From Acidimicrobiales bacterium (GTDB lineage Bacteria; Actinomycetota; Acidimicrobiia; Acidimicrobiales; Palsa-688), in assembly GCA_030039575.1 (NCBI GenBank), contig JASHVH010000414.1:1-14528 (forward strand): a stretch of 14,528 bases of DNA. The letters are read 5' to 3'. Shown here one piece after another: positions 6,725 through 13,654 of the stretch. Positions within the stretch are counted from its first letter, which is position 1; each line of letters opens with the position of its first letter. The notes under the pieces were generated by a model. The model did no database searches. It was not told the DNA's origin and worked only from the letters and a program-made list of their open reading frames with translations. The translations under genes were made by a program, and so were the position numbers.

Positions 6725-9481
6725 GTGAGGGCCCTACAGTGGTGCCCGGTGCGCGCCTTGTTCGGCCGGGACGGTGAACTGACGGTGCTGGCCCAGCTCC
6801 TCGTGAAGGTGAAGGGCGGGCAGAGCGGGGTGCTCGTAGTCCGGGGCGAGCAAGGGGTCGGCAAAACCACGCTCCTTTCGCACCTGGAGGAGGGGGCCTC
6901 GGAGTTCAAGGTGGCCCGGGTTGCCGGCGTCGAGTCGGAAATGGAACTCCCCTTTGCCGGGTTGCACGAGCTGTGCGGTCCTCTGCTCGGGCGCCTGGAT
7001 GGGTTACCTGAGCCGCAGAGGGAGGCTCTGAGCGTCGCCTTCGGTCTCAGGTTCGGGAACAGTCCCGACCGATTTCTTGTCGCTCTGGGCACTCTGGGCC
7101 TGTTGGCCACGGCGGCGGAAGAGCGGGCGCTGCTGTGCATTGTTGATGACGCGCAATGGTTGGACCAAGCGTCGTGTCAAGTATTTGGTTTCGTTGGGAG
7201 GAGGCTGTTGGCCGAACCCGTCGGCCTGGTGTTTGCGGCTGCATTGCCAGTCAACCCGCCCGATCATTTCGTCGGGCTCCCTGAACTTCGTCTCGAAGGT
7301 CTCGACAGCGAGGCAGCCGGGGCCCTACTCGAGTCCGTTGTCTCCGGGCCCCTGGACACGACTGTCCGAGACCGGATCATCGAGGAAACGGGTGGGAACC
7401 CGCTTGCACTCCTCGAGCTGAGCCGTGGCCTGGCCGCAGCCGAGCTGGCCGGCGGGTTCGCTCTGCCTGACGCCCGGCAGATCCCGCGGCGAGTCGAGGA
7501 CGAGTACCGCCAGCGCCTGGCAGGACTGCCGGCTGACGCTCAACGGCTGGTCATGTTGGCCGCGGCCGATCCCGTCGGTGACGCCACGCTGGTGCTCCGG
7601 GCCGCTTTGAGGCTCGGGCTGGACACTACTGTCCGCGACCTCATCGCTGATGCCGGGCTGCTTGAGATCCGCGGCAGCGTGCGGTTCCGCCACCCCCTTG
7701 TGCGATCGGCCGCATACGGGTTAGCCGCCGCAGCCGACCGGCGCGCGGCCCATGCCGCGCTCGCCGCTGTCACCGATCCCGCAATCGATCCGGACCGGCG
7801 AGCCTGGCACCGCGCGCAGGCCGCTTCCGGCCGGGACGAACACGTGGCCGAAGAGCTCATTAGCTCCGCTGGGCGGGCCCTGCAACGGGGCGGGGTGGCC
7901 GCGGCCGCGGCCTTTTTGGCCCGGGCCGTGGCGTTAACGCCCGACCCGGAGGAGAGGTCCTCGCGGGCGGTGGAGGCGGCCAAGGCCAAGTACGCGGCTG
8001 GGGATTTCGAGGCTGTACAGGCTCTCTTGGTGGCCGCCGAGGCAGGTTCGACCGACACGGCGCGGGAAGCCGAAGTACAACGGATCCGGGCTCAGATGGC
8101 GTTCGCCTTGAAGCGGGGTCGTGACGCCCCCCCGCTGCTATTGTCCGCCGCCCAGCGACTCGACGGGCTGGACCCTGATCTTGCCCGCGAGACCTACATC
8201 GAAGCGCTAATTGCCGCCGTCTACGCCGGCCGGCTGGTACGGACAGATGAGGTCGCCATGGCGGCCGCCGCCGCTGGTCGGGGGACGGTCGGAGAGGAGC
8301 CAGGGGAGCACCAGCGGCTGCTGCTGTGCGGGCTGGCCACGCGATTGACAGAGGGGTACACGGCCGGCGCTCCGACGTTAAGGGAGGCCCTGCGCAGGTA
8401 CCGGTCCGAGCCGCCCCAACTCGACTGGATGTCCATCTCTTACAACTTGGTCGCTATGGACCTGTGGGACGATGACGCCTGGTCCCAGATGGCGTCCGGC
8501 GAGGCCGAGCTAGCCCGGAGAAGCGGGGTTCTGAGCTGGTTGCCCTTTGCGCTGGACTACTTAGCCGAGTTCCATATCCACTCCGGGGACTTGGCGCAGG
8601 CGGAGGCCTTGCTCGCGGAAGCCGGGCGGATCGACCCGGGGATCAGAGCGGGTACGCTCCCGTACGTTCCCCTCATGGTTGCGGCCTGGCGGGGAGCGAA
8701 ACCGGCGGTCGCCGAACTGTCAAACGCGATGGTCGCAGGCGCGGCGGAGCGAGGTGAAGGCGCGGCCTTGACGTACACGGAATACGCCCAGGCCGTACTG
8801 CACAACGGCAGGGGCGAGTACGCCGCGGCCGCCGACGCCGCCGAGAGTGCCGTCGCTGCGTCAGAGTTAGTTATCTCGCCCTGGGCGCTCTACGAATTAG
8901 TTGAGGGCGCAGTTAGAAGCGACAAACGGAAGGTGGCCGAGACGGCGGCGAGCGAGCTAACTGCTATTGGGGAGGCAAGCGGCAGCCAGTGGGCGCGGGG
9001 AGCGGCGGCACGGTCGCAGGCGCTCGTCGCCGATGGTTCTGAAGCCGACGACCTGTTCGGCGAGGCGGTCATGCTTCTGGGCCAAACCCGCATGTCCGCT
9101 CATCTGGCCCGGGCCCAATTGAGCTACGGCGAGTGGCTCCGGCGTCAAAAGCGGCGGGTGGACGCTCGCGCCCAGCTACAGCAGGCTTTCGACGCTCTGA
9201 CGTCGATGGGGGCGCACGGGTTCGCGGAACGGGCCCGACGGGAACTCCTCGCCACAGGCGGGAACGTGCGCAAGCGACAGGACAGCACGCGCTATGAGCT
9301 GACCTCCCAGGAGGAACAGATTGCCCAGTTGGCCCGCGAAGGGAAGACCAACCCGGAGATCGGGGCCCAGCTCTTTATCGGAGCACGAACCGTCGAGTGG
9401 CACATGGCCAAGGTGTTCGCCAAACTGGGCATCAACTCGCGCAGGGAGCTTGACGATGCGCTGAAACGTCGGCACGCGTAG
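6725..9481 (+). CDS. LAL-type (MalT-like) LuxR-family transcriptional regulator with AAA ATPase domain
   Basis: A 918-residue regulator of the large ATP-binding LuxR (LAL) class. The N-terminal ALFGRDGELTVL (11-22) is followed by Walker A GEQGVGKTT (41-49) and Walker B LLCIVDDAQWLD (136-147), as in AAA/STAND ATPases. The middle, from roughly 380 to 840, is helical and Ala/Leu-rich like the TPR-type repeats of this class. The C-terminus, about 857-915, is a GerE/LuxR helix-turn-helix with LTSQEEQIAQLA, GKTNPEIGAQLFI and ARTVEWHMAKVFAKLGI. Length is normal for the class. The start is uncertain: GTG at 6725 has no Shine-Dalgarno sequence, and an in-frame GTG at residue 9 would fit homologues, which often begin close to the (L/F)xGRExEL motif. 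It is divergent from the DUF4331 operon and 58 bases upstream of a DUF3237 gene. Regulation of both is inferred. Confidence 0.9.
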   Translation: MRALQWCPVRALFGRDGELTVLAQLLVKVKGGQSGVLVVRGEQGVGKTTLLSHLEEGASEFKVARVAGVESEMELPFAGLHELCGPLLGRLDGLPEPQREALSVAFGLRFGNSPDRFLVALGTLGLLATAAEERALLCIVDDAQWLDQASCQVFGFVGRRLLAEPVGLVFAAALPVNPPDHFVGLPELRLEGLDSEAAGALLESVVSGPLDTTVRDRIIEETGGNPLALLELSRGLAAAELAGGFALPDARQIPRRVEDEYRQRLAGLPADAQRLVMLAAADPVGDATLVLRAALRLGLDTTVRDLIADAGLLEIRGSVRFRHPLVRSAAYGLAAAADRRAAHAALAAVTDPAIDPDRRAWHRAQAASGRDEHVAEELISSAGRALQRGGVAAAAAFLARAVALTPDPEERSSRAVEAAKAKYAAGDFEAVQALLVAAEAGSTDTAREAEVQRIRAQMAFALKRGRDAPPLLLSAAQRLDGLDPDLARETYIEALIAAVYAGRLVRTDEVAMAAAAAGRGTVGEEPGEHQRLLLCGLATRLTEGYTAGAPTLREALRRYRSEPPQLDWMSISYNLVAMDLWDDDAWSQMASGEAELARRSGVLSWLPFALDYLAEFHIHSGDLAQAEALLAEAGRIDPGIRAGTLPYVPLMVAAWRGAKPAVAELSNAMVAGAAERGEGAALTYTEYAQAVLHNGRGEYAAAADAAESAVAASELVISPWALYELVEGAVRSDKRKVAETAASELTAIGEASGSQWARGAAARSQALVADGSEADDLFGEAVMLLGQTRMSAHLARAQLSYGEWLRRQKRRVDARAQLQQAFDALTSMGAHGFAERARRELLATGGNVRKRQDSTRYELTSQEEQIAQLAREGKTNPEIGAQLFIGARTVEWHMAKVFAKLGINSRRELDDALKRRHA

Positions 9482-9539
9482 TCCGTTGCGGTTCGTTCGT
9501 CCAAAGCGAGCCAGCACGTCGGGAGACCAGAGGAGGGGC

Positions 9540-10019
9540 ATGAGCTTAGATCAGCCACGCGATCCCGAACTGCCGGTCACGGGAACGCTTGTCTACCAGT
9601 ACGCGCCGCAGGTGGTACAAGTGATCGAGTATGGGACCAGCGCCGATGTCGCGTTCTCCGGCCAGATGGCGCTACCGTCAAGCGGTATCCGTTTAGACCT
9701 CTATCTGGAAGGGCCCGTCGTGGGCCCTAAGCTGAACGGGACTGTCAAGGCCGTCGACTATATGTACGTTCGCGCTGACGGCCGTACCGAGCTTCACATA
9801 CATGGGGCGATCACTACCGACAGCGGGAAAAACGTAGCGCTCTTCGCAGACGGCCTCGCCATCCGGCAAGGCGCGTCGGCTGTTTTTGACCTTCGAGAGA
9901 ACGTCACGTTGCTCAGCTCCCATCCAGAGTTTTCTTGGTTGAACGGGGCCCAAATCTGGGCTTCAGGGACAGTTGACATATCCAGCGGGCAGGTGCAGGT
10001 CAGCGCGTACGCAGTCTGA
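9540..10019 (+). CDS. stand-alone DUF3237 (UPF0311) family protein
   Basis: A 159-residue protein resembling the DUF3237 family, predicted to be mostly beta strand. Recognisable features are LxYxYAPQVVQVIEYG near the start, a GPxVGPKLNGTV segment (about 58-69), YMYVRADGRTELHIHGAI (74-91) and PEFSWLN (129-135). The last motif parallels PEFDWLN in the fusion protein at 4425-5219, so the two are paralogues at domain level. A GAGGAGGGG ribosome site directly precedes the ATG at 9540, which rules out the longer frame from 9486. The function of the family is unknown. It follows the LAL regulator by 58 bases on the same strand and may be co-transcribed with it. It converges on the redoxin gene; no clear terminator was seen in the 65-bp gap. 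Confidence 0.78.
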   Translation: MSLDQPRDPELPVTGTLVYQYAPQVVQVIEYGTSADVAFSGQMALPSSGIRLDLYLEGPVVGPKLNGTVKAVDYMYVRADGRTELHIHGAITTDSGKNVALFADGLAIRQGASAVFDLRENVTLLSSHPEFSWLNGAQIWASGTVDISSGQVQVSAYAV

Positions 10020-10084
10020 AGATACCCACCGCACCGACAGATGCGGGCTCGCGCTCGCTCGCGGCGGGAGGGGAACCGCGTTTG

Positions 10085-10681
10085 TCAAGTCTCACCCGGT
10101 CTCCGACGGATGTCCATCTGGTGGTAGGCGTAATGAAGCGAGCGGTCTCCTGAGCGCCAGTTCTCCCTCAGCCCCGCAGCGTTCAAGTCCCAATCCGGGC
10201 GGATCTCCTGGGTGACTTCGCGAAGGTCGCGCCAAAGGTCGCTGATGGAGGGTCGGCCCCAGTACCAGTACCCGTTGTACACGGTGTGGATGACGAGCCC
10301 GGGCTTGAGGACAAATGTGTAGGGGATCATCGGGTCGTTTTCGGGGTCCGTATACTCTTGGATGTCGAGGTCCTTTTGGACTATGCGATCAGCGTCCGAA
10401 AGGAAAATCCATTGCGCGCCGACGGAAGTGCGGAAGTCATTTAGGGTGAAGACGCTGTCGGTGGCAATCGTCACGATCTTCGTGTAGCCGGTGGCGATCT
10501 TCGGGTAGAAGGCGGCTAGCTCAAGGTGTTGCTGGTGGTCCTTCGGGCAGAAATGTCCGCGCGCGAGTACGAGGATCATCGGGTCGATCCCCTGCAAGTC
10601 GCTCAGCCGCCGGGGCGTCGCAGTATGGTCAGTCAGCTCGTAGTCCGGGAAGGTCCCGCCCGGCGTAATGTCAGCCCGCAC
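10085..10681 (-). CDS. redoxin-domain (AhpC/TSA-like peroxiredoxin) protein
   Basis: A 198-residue thioredoxin-fold protein of the peroxiredoxin type. FPDYELTDHTATPRRLSDLQ (11-30) is the usual N-terminal beta hairpin. MILVLARGHFCPKDHQQHLEL (35-55) places a single cysteine, C45, where the peroxidatic cysteine sits, although the typical P-x-x-x-T/S-x-x-C context is replaced by A-R-G-H-F-C. TKIVTIATDS (67-76) and FVLKPGLVIHTVYNGYWYWGRP (123-144) follow the fold. It has no second cysteine, so any peroxidase cycle must use an outside thiol. The GTG at 10681 is preceded by GGAGG with a 5-base gap, which fixes the start; the longer frame to 10747 is not supported. It lies 150 bases downstream of the broken haloacetate dehalogenase on the same strand, and the two were probably one operon. 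Confidence 0.8.
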   Translation of the reverse strand: MRADITPGGTFPDYELTDHTATPRRLSDLQGIDPMILVLARGHFCPKDHQQHLELAAFYPKIATGYTKIVTIATDSVFTLNDFRTSVGAQWIFLSDADRIVQKDLDIQEYTDPENDPMIPYTFVLKPGLVIHTVYNGYWYWGRPSISDLWRDLREVTQEIRPDWDLNAAGLRENWRSGDRSLHYAYHQMDIRRRPGET

Positions 10682-10761
10682 CCTGTCCTCCTGTTGTAGC
10701 GCCGTCAGGGAACGGCATAGGTAAGGGAGCCGGTGCACACGCCACATCGCGCCCGAAAGGC

Positions 10762-10783
10762 TCCCTGGTCCGATCCCTGGTCC
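10762..10783. repeat. tandem direct repeat TCCCTGGTCC x2
   Basis: Two exact copies of TCCCTGGTCC (10762-10771 and 10774-10783) are spaced 12 bases apart, between the broken haloacetate dehalogenase and the redoxin gene. The core CCCTGGTC also occurs at 6555-6562 and 6708-6715 in the control region of the LAL regulator, and CCCTGGT occurs near 11338 upstream of the dehalogenase. This may be a shared regulatory motif. The sequence is GC-rich, so chance is not excluded. Confidence 0.35.
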
Positions 10784-10831
10784 ACGTAAGGCGAGGTCGT
10801 CGCTGTGGCCTGCACCACTGGCGTCGGTCTG

Positions 10832-11262
10832 TTAGTCGAAGAAGTCGCGCAGGTCGGTCGTGACCAGGTCCGGCGCTTCCTCGGGAAGGAAATGGCCGAC
10901 GGGCAGTGCGTTGCCGCGCACGTCTGGTGCGTACCGCTGCCAGACGTCCAGCGGGTCGTAGCCGCGGCGGCCATGGCGCGCTTGGAGCAGGCGATCCCAG
11001 CCTCGTCGGGCGGCGGCTTGTCAGAGCCGCCGTAACCGCGCGTATCGGTCAGCACGACTGTGTAGTGCTCGGACAGGGCGGGGGCGACATGATGCCAGAT
11101 GAGGTGGTTCTGCGGGTAGCCGTGCAGCAGGAGCAACGGCGGGCCCGTACCTTTGATGGCGCAGTTAATGGTGGCGCCGCCCTCAACGCCGATGCGCCGG
11201 TAGTCGAACCCGGGCAGCCGCACAGGGGACACTGGTATGCCGTCAACCGCTGTAGTCATCAT
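10832..11262 (-). pseudogene. haloacetate dehalogenase-like alpha/beta hydrolase with internal deletion and frameshift
   Basis: An AAGGAG site precedes an ATG at 11262. The first 90 or so residues are fluoroacetate/haloacetate dehalogenase-like: FDYRRIGVEGG, GPPLLLLHGYPQNHLIWHHV (the HGYPQxHxxWHxV oxyanion loop) and VVLTDTRGYGGSDKPPPD, then CSKRAMA. The text next jumps, in another frame, to the family's C-terminus: YDPLDVWQRYAPDVRGNALP followed by VGHFLPEEAPDLVTTDLRDFFD and a TAA at 10832. The whole middle is missing, including the GHDRGxR nucleophile Asp, the cap and the acid; only the final GHF histidine region remains. The original reading frame continues to 10705 with meaningless sequence. 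A full-length relative is about 290-300 residues, so roughly half has been lost. The C-terminal part is intact, which points to a single deletion. Confidence 0.75.
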
Positions 11263-11434
11263 CTTGGCTCCTTAAGGCCGGGGCGCTATCTCCACACCAG
11301 GGTCCGCCTTTTTTTGGTCCGTGGCGCCCGTGAGGTCCCTGGTTGCTACCCGTGTCTGAGGCCCGGTCGCGGGCTTTTGGGCCCGATATTTGAACGGAGG
11401 CCGAGGCGGAGGCCCACCGAGCCCGGAACGAGGC

Positions 11435-11512
11435 GTCACCGACACTGACGTGTACGTGCGCCCGGACGGCACTCGGCTCCGCCAGCTAACCGGGGCGAGG
11501 AAAGCCGTCTAG
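11435..11512 (+). pseudogene. possible tail of a TolB-like (PD40) beta-propeller gene
   Basis: On the plus strand a 25-codon stretch ending in TAG reads VTDTDVYVRPDGTRLRQLTG and then ARKAV. The pattern DxYVxxPDGTxLRQLT is that of PD40 (WD40-like, TolB-type) repeats. Nothing recognisable precedes it and there is no start or ribosome site, so if real it is a leftover of a lost gene. The rest of the 290-bp gap (11263-11552) shows no gene. The match is one repeat long and could be chance. Confidence 0.22.
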
Positions 11513-11552
11513 CGAGGTCCGGGGCACGAGCCGCTGAGGACCGGGCGCGCAA

Positions 11553-12341
11553 TCAGGCTGGCCGACCGAGCATCTCGTCTAACAACGCCTGGTCGGGGGG
11601 CACAAAGCGCTCAGCCGTGGGGACAGCTGCGAGCGAGCCGAGCATTCGAGCCAACATATGGCCGGGAGCAGCGGGAAGATGGCCACTCAGGACCAGGCGG
11701 GGCTCGATGCTGCGCCATCGGTCAAGCGAGGCGGCAAACACACCTTCTTTCACGTCGTGCACCCACGGAGAGTCGATTGTGGCCCAGAAGACCTGGCCCT
11801 GTCGCAACTCGTCGCAGGTCAGCTCGGACGCGTCATCGGGCACCGACGGGAGAAGCGCCCCGAAGCAGTCCGAGCTGAACAGGGTCCCTGAACTGCTGTC
11901 GTAAAAGCCCGTCGTGCACGGGTTGTCGAACACCGGCGGCTTGATGGCGGTGACGGCCCGCTCCCCGATCGTGATCGTCTGTCCCGGGTTGACGAACAAG
12001 ACGCGTTCCATCGGGAGCGGGCTGGCCAAGCTCAGTATGCCGACGCCCAGGAACGTCGTGATGACCCGCAAATGGCGGTTCTCGGCCAGCAGCTGTGACA
12101 GACAGCCGATGTGATCGAAGTCGGTGTGTGAGAGCCAGATGTAGCGGAGGTCGGCCGGGTCGATAACAGACCGCAGCGTGGTCATGAACTCCTCTCGGTC
12201 GCGGACGGCGCCGGTGTCGACGAGCACCGGTTGTGCGCCGTGAAGCACGAACGCGTTTATGGCAATGGAGCCGAAGCCTGCTATCTCGGCGGTCGTGGTG
12301 ATCACGTCGACATCGGGTGCGGCCTGGTAGGCGCGGGTCAC
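11553..12341 (-). CDS. MBL-fold metallo-hydrolase (FprA/ODP-like)
   Basis: A 262-residue metallo-beta-lactamase-fold protein. The signature SHTDFDHIG gives H72-x-D74-x-D76-H77, followed by SGTLFSSDCFGALLPS (D158) and LVLSGHLPAA (H221). The order and the 'SxDCFGA' motif match the oxygen-reducing flavodiiron-type (FprA/ODP) MBL domain, but there is no flavodoxin domain. The histidine usually found in the 'HxPxxM' segment before the SxD strand is replaced here by VFDNPCTTGFYD, so a metal ligand appears changed, perhaps to D139. The GTG start overlaps the stop of the SRPBCC gene by 4 bases (GTGA) and has GGAGGG upstream. The longer open frame to 12755 only shadows the SRPBCC gene. It is the second gene of a two-gene operon. 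Confidence 0.82.
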   Translation of the reverse strand: MTRAYQAAPDVDVITTTAEIAGFGSIAINAFVLHGAQPVLVDTGAVRDREEFMTTLRSVIDPADLRYIWLSHTDFDHIGCLSQLLAENRHLRVITTFLGVGILSLASPLPMERVLFVNPGQTITIGERAVTAIKPPVFDNPCTTGFYDSSSGTLFSSDCFGALLPSVPDDASELTCDELRQGQVFWATIDSPWVHDVKEGVFAASLDRWRSIEPRLVLSGHLPAAPGHMLARMLGSLAAVPTAERFVPPDQALLDEMLGRPA

Positions 12342-12880
12342 CGGGCGCCCTCCGTCAGTGGGTGCCGAACGGGTCCCGCCCCGGTGGTGGCGTCGCTGGC
12401 AGCCTCGGCCACGGCCTTCAACTTCCCGAGGGTGTGGCGCATCGCCGCTTTGAGCTCGCGGTGCCGGTTGGTCGGGACGTCGATGACCCGAGCCCACAGT
12501 GGGAGCGATCGCACCTCGTACGACTCGGTCACCCGGGTGCCGCCACCGGCCGGCTCGAACCGGTACCTCCACACGGTCGACTCCCGACCGCCTTCTACCG
12601 TGACAAAGGCGAACTCCTGGCCGTTGGCGGCCACCAGGACCCGTCCCGTACGCGACCAGCGCACGATTTTCCCCGGCCCGCCCCGGTTGTGGCCGATGAA
12701 GGTTGCTCCAACCGCCGGTCCGGTCGTGCCCCCGGTCCACTCGACCTGCTGGCACTCAGGGCTCCACTCGCCCATCCGTGGCATGTCGGCCACCAGGCCG
12801 TAGACCAGCCCTGGCGGGGCGTTTATGACCGTCTGCTCGCTGTCTGCCTTGAGCCACCACCGGCTCCCGTTCGCTGCCAT
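12338..12880 (-). CDS. SRPBCC-family (polyketide cyclase/START-like) protein
   Basis: A 180-residue protein with the SRPBCC ligand-binding pattern common in Actinomycetota. TVINAPPGLVYGLVADMPRM (17-36) is followed by GEWSPECQQVEWTGG, AVGATFIGHNRGGPGKIVRW, FAFVTVEGG...STVWRYRFEPAGGGTRVTESYEV and a long C-terminal helix (HRELKAAMRHTLGKLKAVAE). These proteins form a deep cavity that binds hydrophobic small molecules; the ligand here is unknown. AAAGGAG stands just before the ATG at 12880, and a strong promoter lies at 12911-12939. It overlaps the MBL-fold gene by 4 bases, so the two are translated together. It is divergent from a TetR regulator, which suggests repression relieved by a ligand related to the SRPBCC or MBL substrate. 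Confidence 0.85.
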   Translation of the reverse strand: MAANGSRWWLKADSEQTVINAPPGLVYGLVADMPRMGEWSPECQQVEWTGGTTGPAVGATFIGHNRGGPGKIVRWSRTGRVLVAANGQEFAFVTVEGGRESTVWRYRFEPAGGGTRVTESYEVRSLPLWARVIDVPTNRHRELKAAMRHTLGKLKAVAEAASDATTGAGPVRHPLTEGAR

Positions 12881-12910
12881 CTCGCTCCTTTGAGTTCAGG
12901 TTCGTAGGTT

Positions 12911-12939
12911 AAGCTATGGCAATTAGCTAATGCTGTCAA
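12911..12939 (-). promoter_or_regulatory. promoter of the SRPBCC-MBL operon
   Basis: On the minus strand a perfect TTGACA (12939-12934) is followed after exactly 17 bases by TAGCTT (12916-12911), giving a start near 12904, about 24 bases before the SRPBCC ATG. The -35 box lies partly inside the left arm and the centre of the 12929-12949 inverted repeat, so a bound repressor would block RNA polymerase. Confidence 0.68.
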
Positions 12940-12959
12940 GTCCAGCATTCGCTATGCTG
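12929..12959. promoter_or_regulatory. overlapping inverted repeats, probable TetR operator
   Basis: AATGCTG (12929-12935) and CAGCATT (12943-12949) are perfect 7-bp arms with a 7-base spacer. The right arm also pairs with the next half-site: CAGCAT (12943-12948) and ATGCTG (12954-12959), spacer 5. Three alternating half-sites thus lie between the divergent SRPBCC and TetR genes. They overlap the -35 box of the former and the likely -10 (TATGCT, 12953-12958) of the latter. Binding by the adjacent TetR protein is inferred from position and symmetry. Confidence 0.6.
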
Positions 12960-12964
12960 TTGCG

Positions 12965-13654
12965 ATGGCCTCCTATACAGCGGGAGAAGCCGGCCGAGGA
13001 CAGCTCGTCGACCGGCGGGCACGCCGGCGGCGGGAAACAATCGGCGAGATCCTCGAGATCGCCACCGAGATCATGGCCGAGCAGGGCGTGAACGGGCTCA
13101 CCTTGGCCGAAGTGGCCCGACGTCTGGGCGTCCAGGCTCCTTCGATCTACAAGTACTTCCCGTCGATCATGGCTGTCTATGACGCGTTGTTCGAGCGCGG
13201 GCAGGCCGAGCACCTGGAAGTCCTGCGACAAGCCATGGCGGCGGGTGAGCCCGGGCTTGACGCCCTTACCGTGGGACTGGAAGCGAGCGGTCGCTGGGCG
13301 TTACGGAACCAAGCGCTGGCACAGCTGCTGTTCTGGAGGCCTGTACCAAGCTTTGAGCCAACGGCCGAGGCCATGGCACCGAGCGAAGAGATGGTCGCCC
13401 TCCAGCAAAAAGCAATTGTCGACGCCGTTACCGCCGGGCAGCTGGGCCCCGAGGCCATAAAGGACGGTGTCTTCCTGGTGTCCATCCTGATCAAGGGAGT
13501 GCTCACTCAAGCCATGGCCAACGAGCCTCAGCTCGAGTGGGGCCAGGGCCGGTTCAGCCCGACCTTCCCGCGGTTGATGAAGCTTTTGCCCGCGGCGTAC
13601 CCGCCTCCGGCAAGAGCGGAGCGCCCGCAACGACGCCAAGGTAAAGCGCGATGA
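12965..13654 (+). CDS. TetR/AcrR-family transcriptional regulator
   Basis: A 229-residue regulator. Residues 20-68 form the TetR helix-turn-helix: ETIGEILEIATEIMAEQG, VNGLTLAEVARRLGVQAPSI, then YKYFPSIMAVYDALFERG. The remainder is the helical ligand-binding and dimer domain. The ATG at 12965 has no Shine-Dalgarno sequence; TATGCT at 12953-12958 is 6 bases upstream, so the message may be leaderless. It is divergent from the SRPBCC-MBL operon and sits beside a symmetric operator, so it probably represses both that operon and itself. Its stop overlaps the start of the MutS-like gene (ATGA), implying that the two are co-transcribed and that the MutS-like gene falls under the same control. Confidence 0.9.
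   Translation: MASYTAGEAGRGQLVDRRARRRRETIGEILEIATEIMAEQGVNGLTLAEVARRLGVQAPSIYKYFPSIMAVYDALFERGQAEHLEVLRQAMAAGEPGLDALTVGLEASGRWALRNQALAQLLFWRPVPSFEPTAEAMAPSEEMVALQQKAIVDAVTAGQLGPEAIKDGVFLVSILIKGVLTQAMANEPQLEWGQGRFSPTFPRLMKLLPAAYPPPARAERPQRRQGKAR

Noticed and set aside
10906..11448. 180-codon plus-strand frame
   Set aside because: It is the antisense of the haloacetate dehalogenase pseudogene and has no domain or ribosome site.
12342..12755. 138-codon N-terminal extension of the MBL-fold frame
   Set aside because: It overlaps the SRPBCC gene in another frame, has the low-complexity composition of a shadow frame, and a GTG with ribosome site at 12341 gives the expected domain start.
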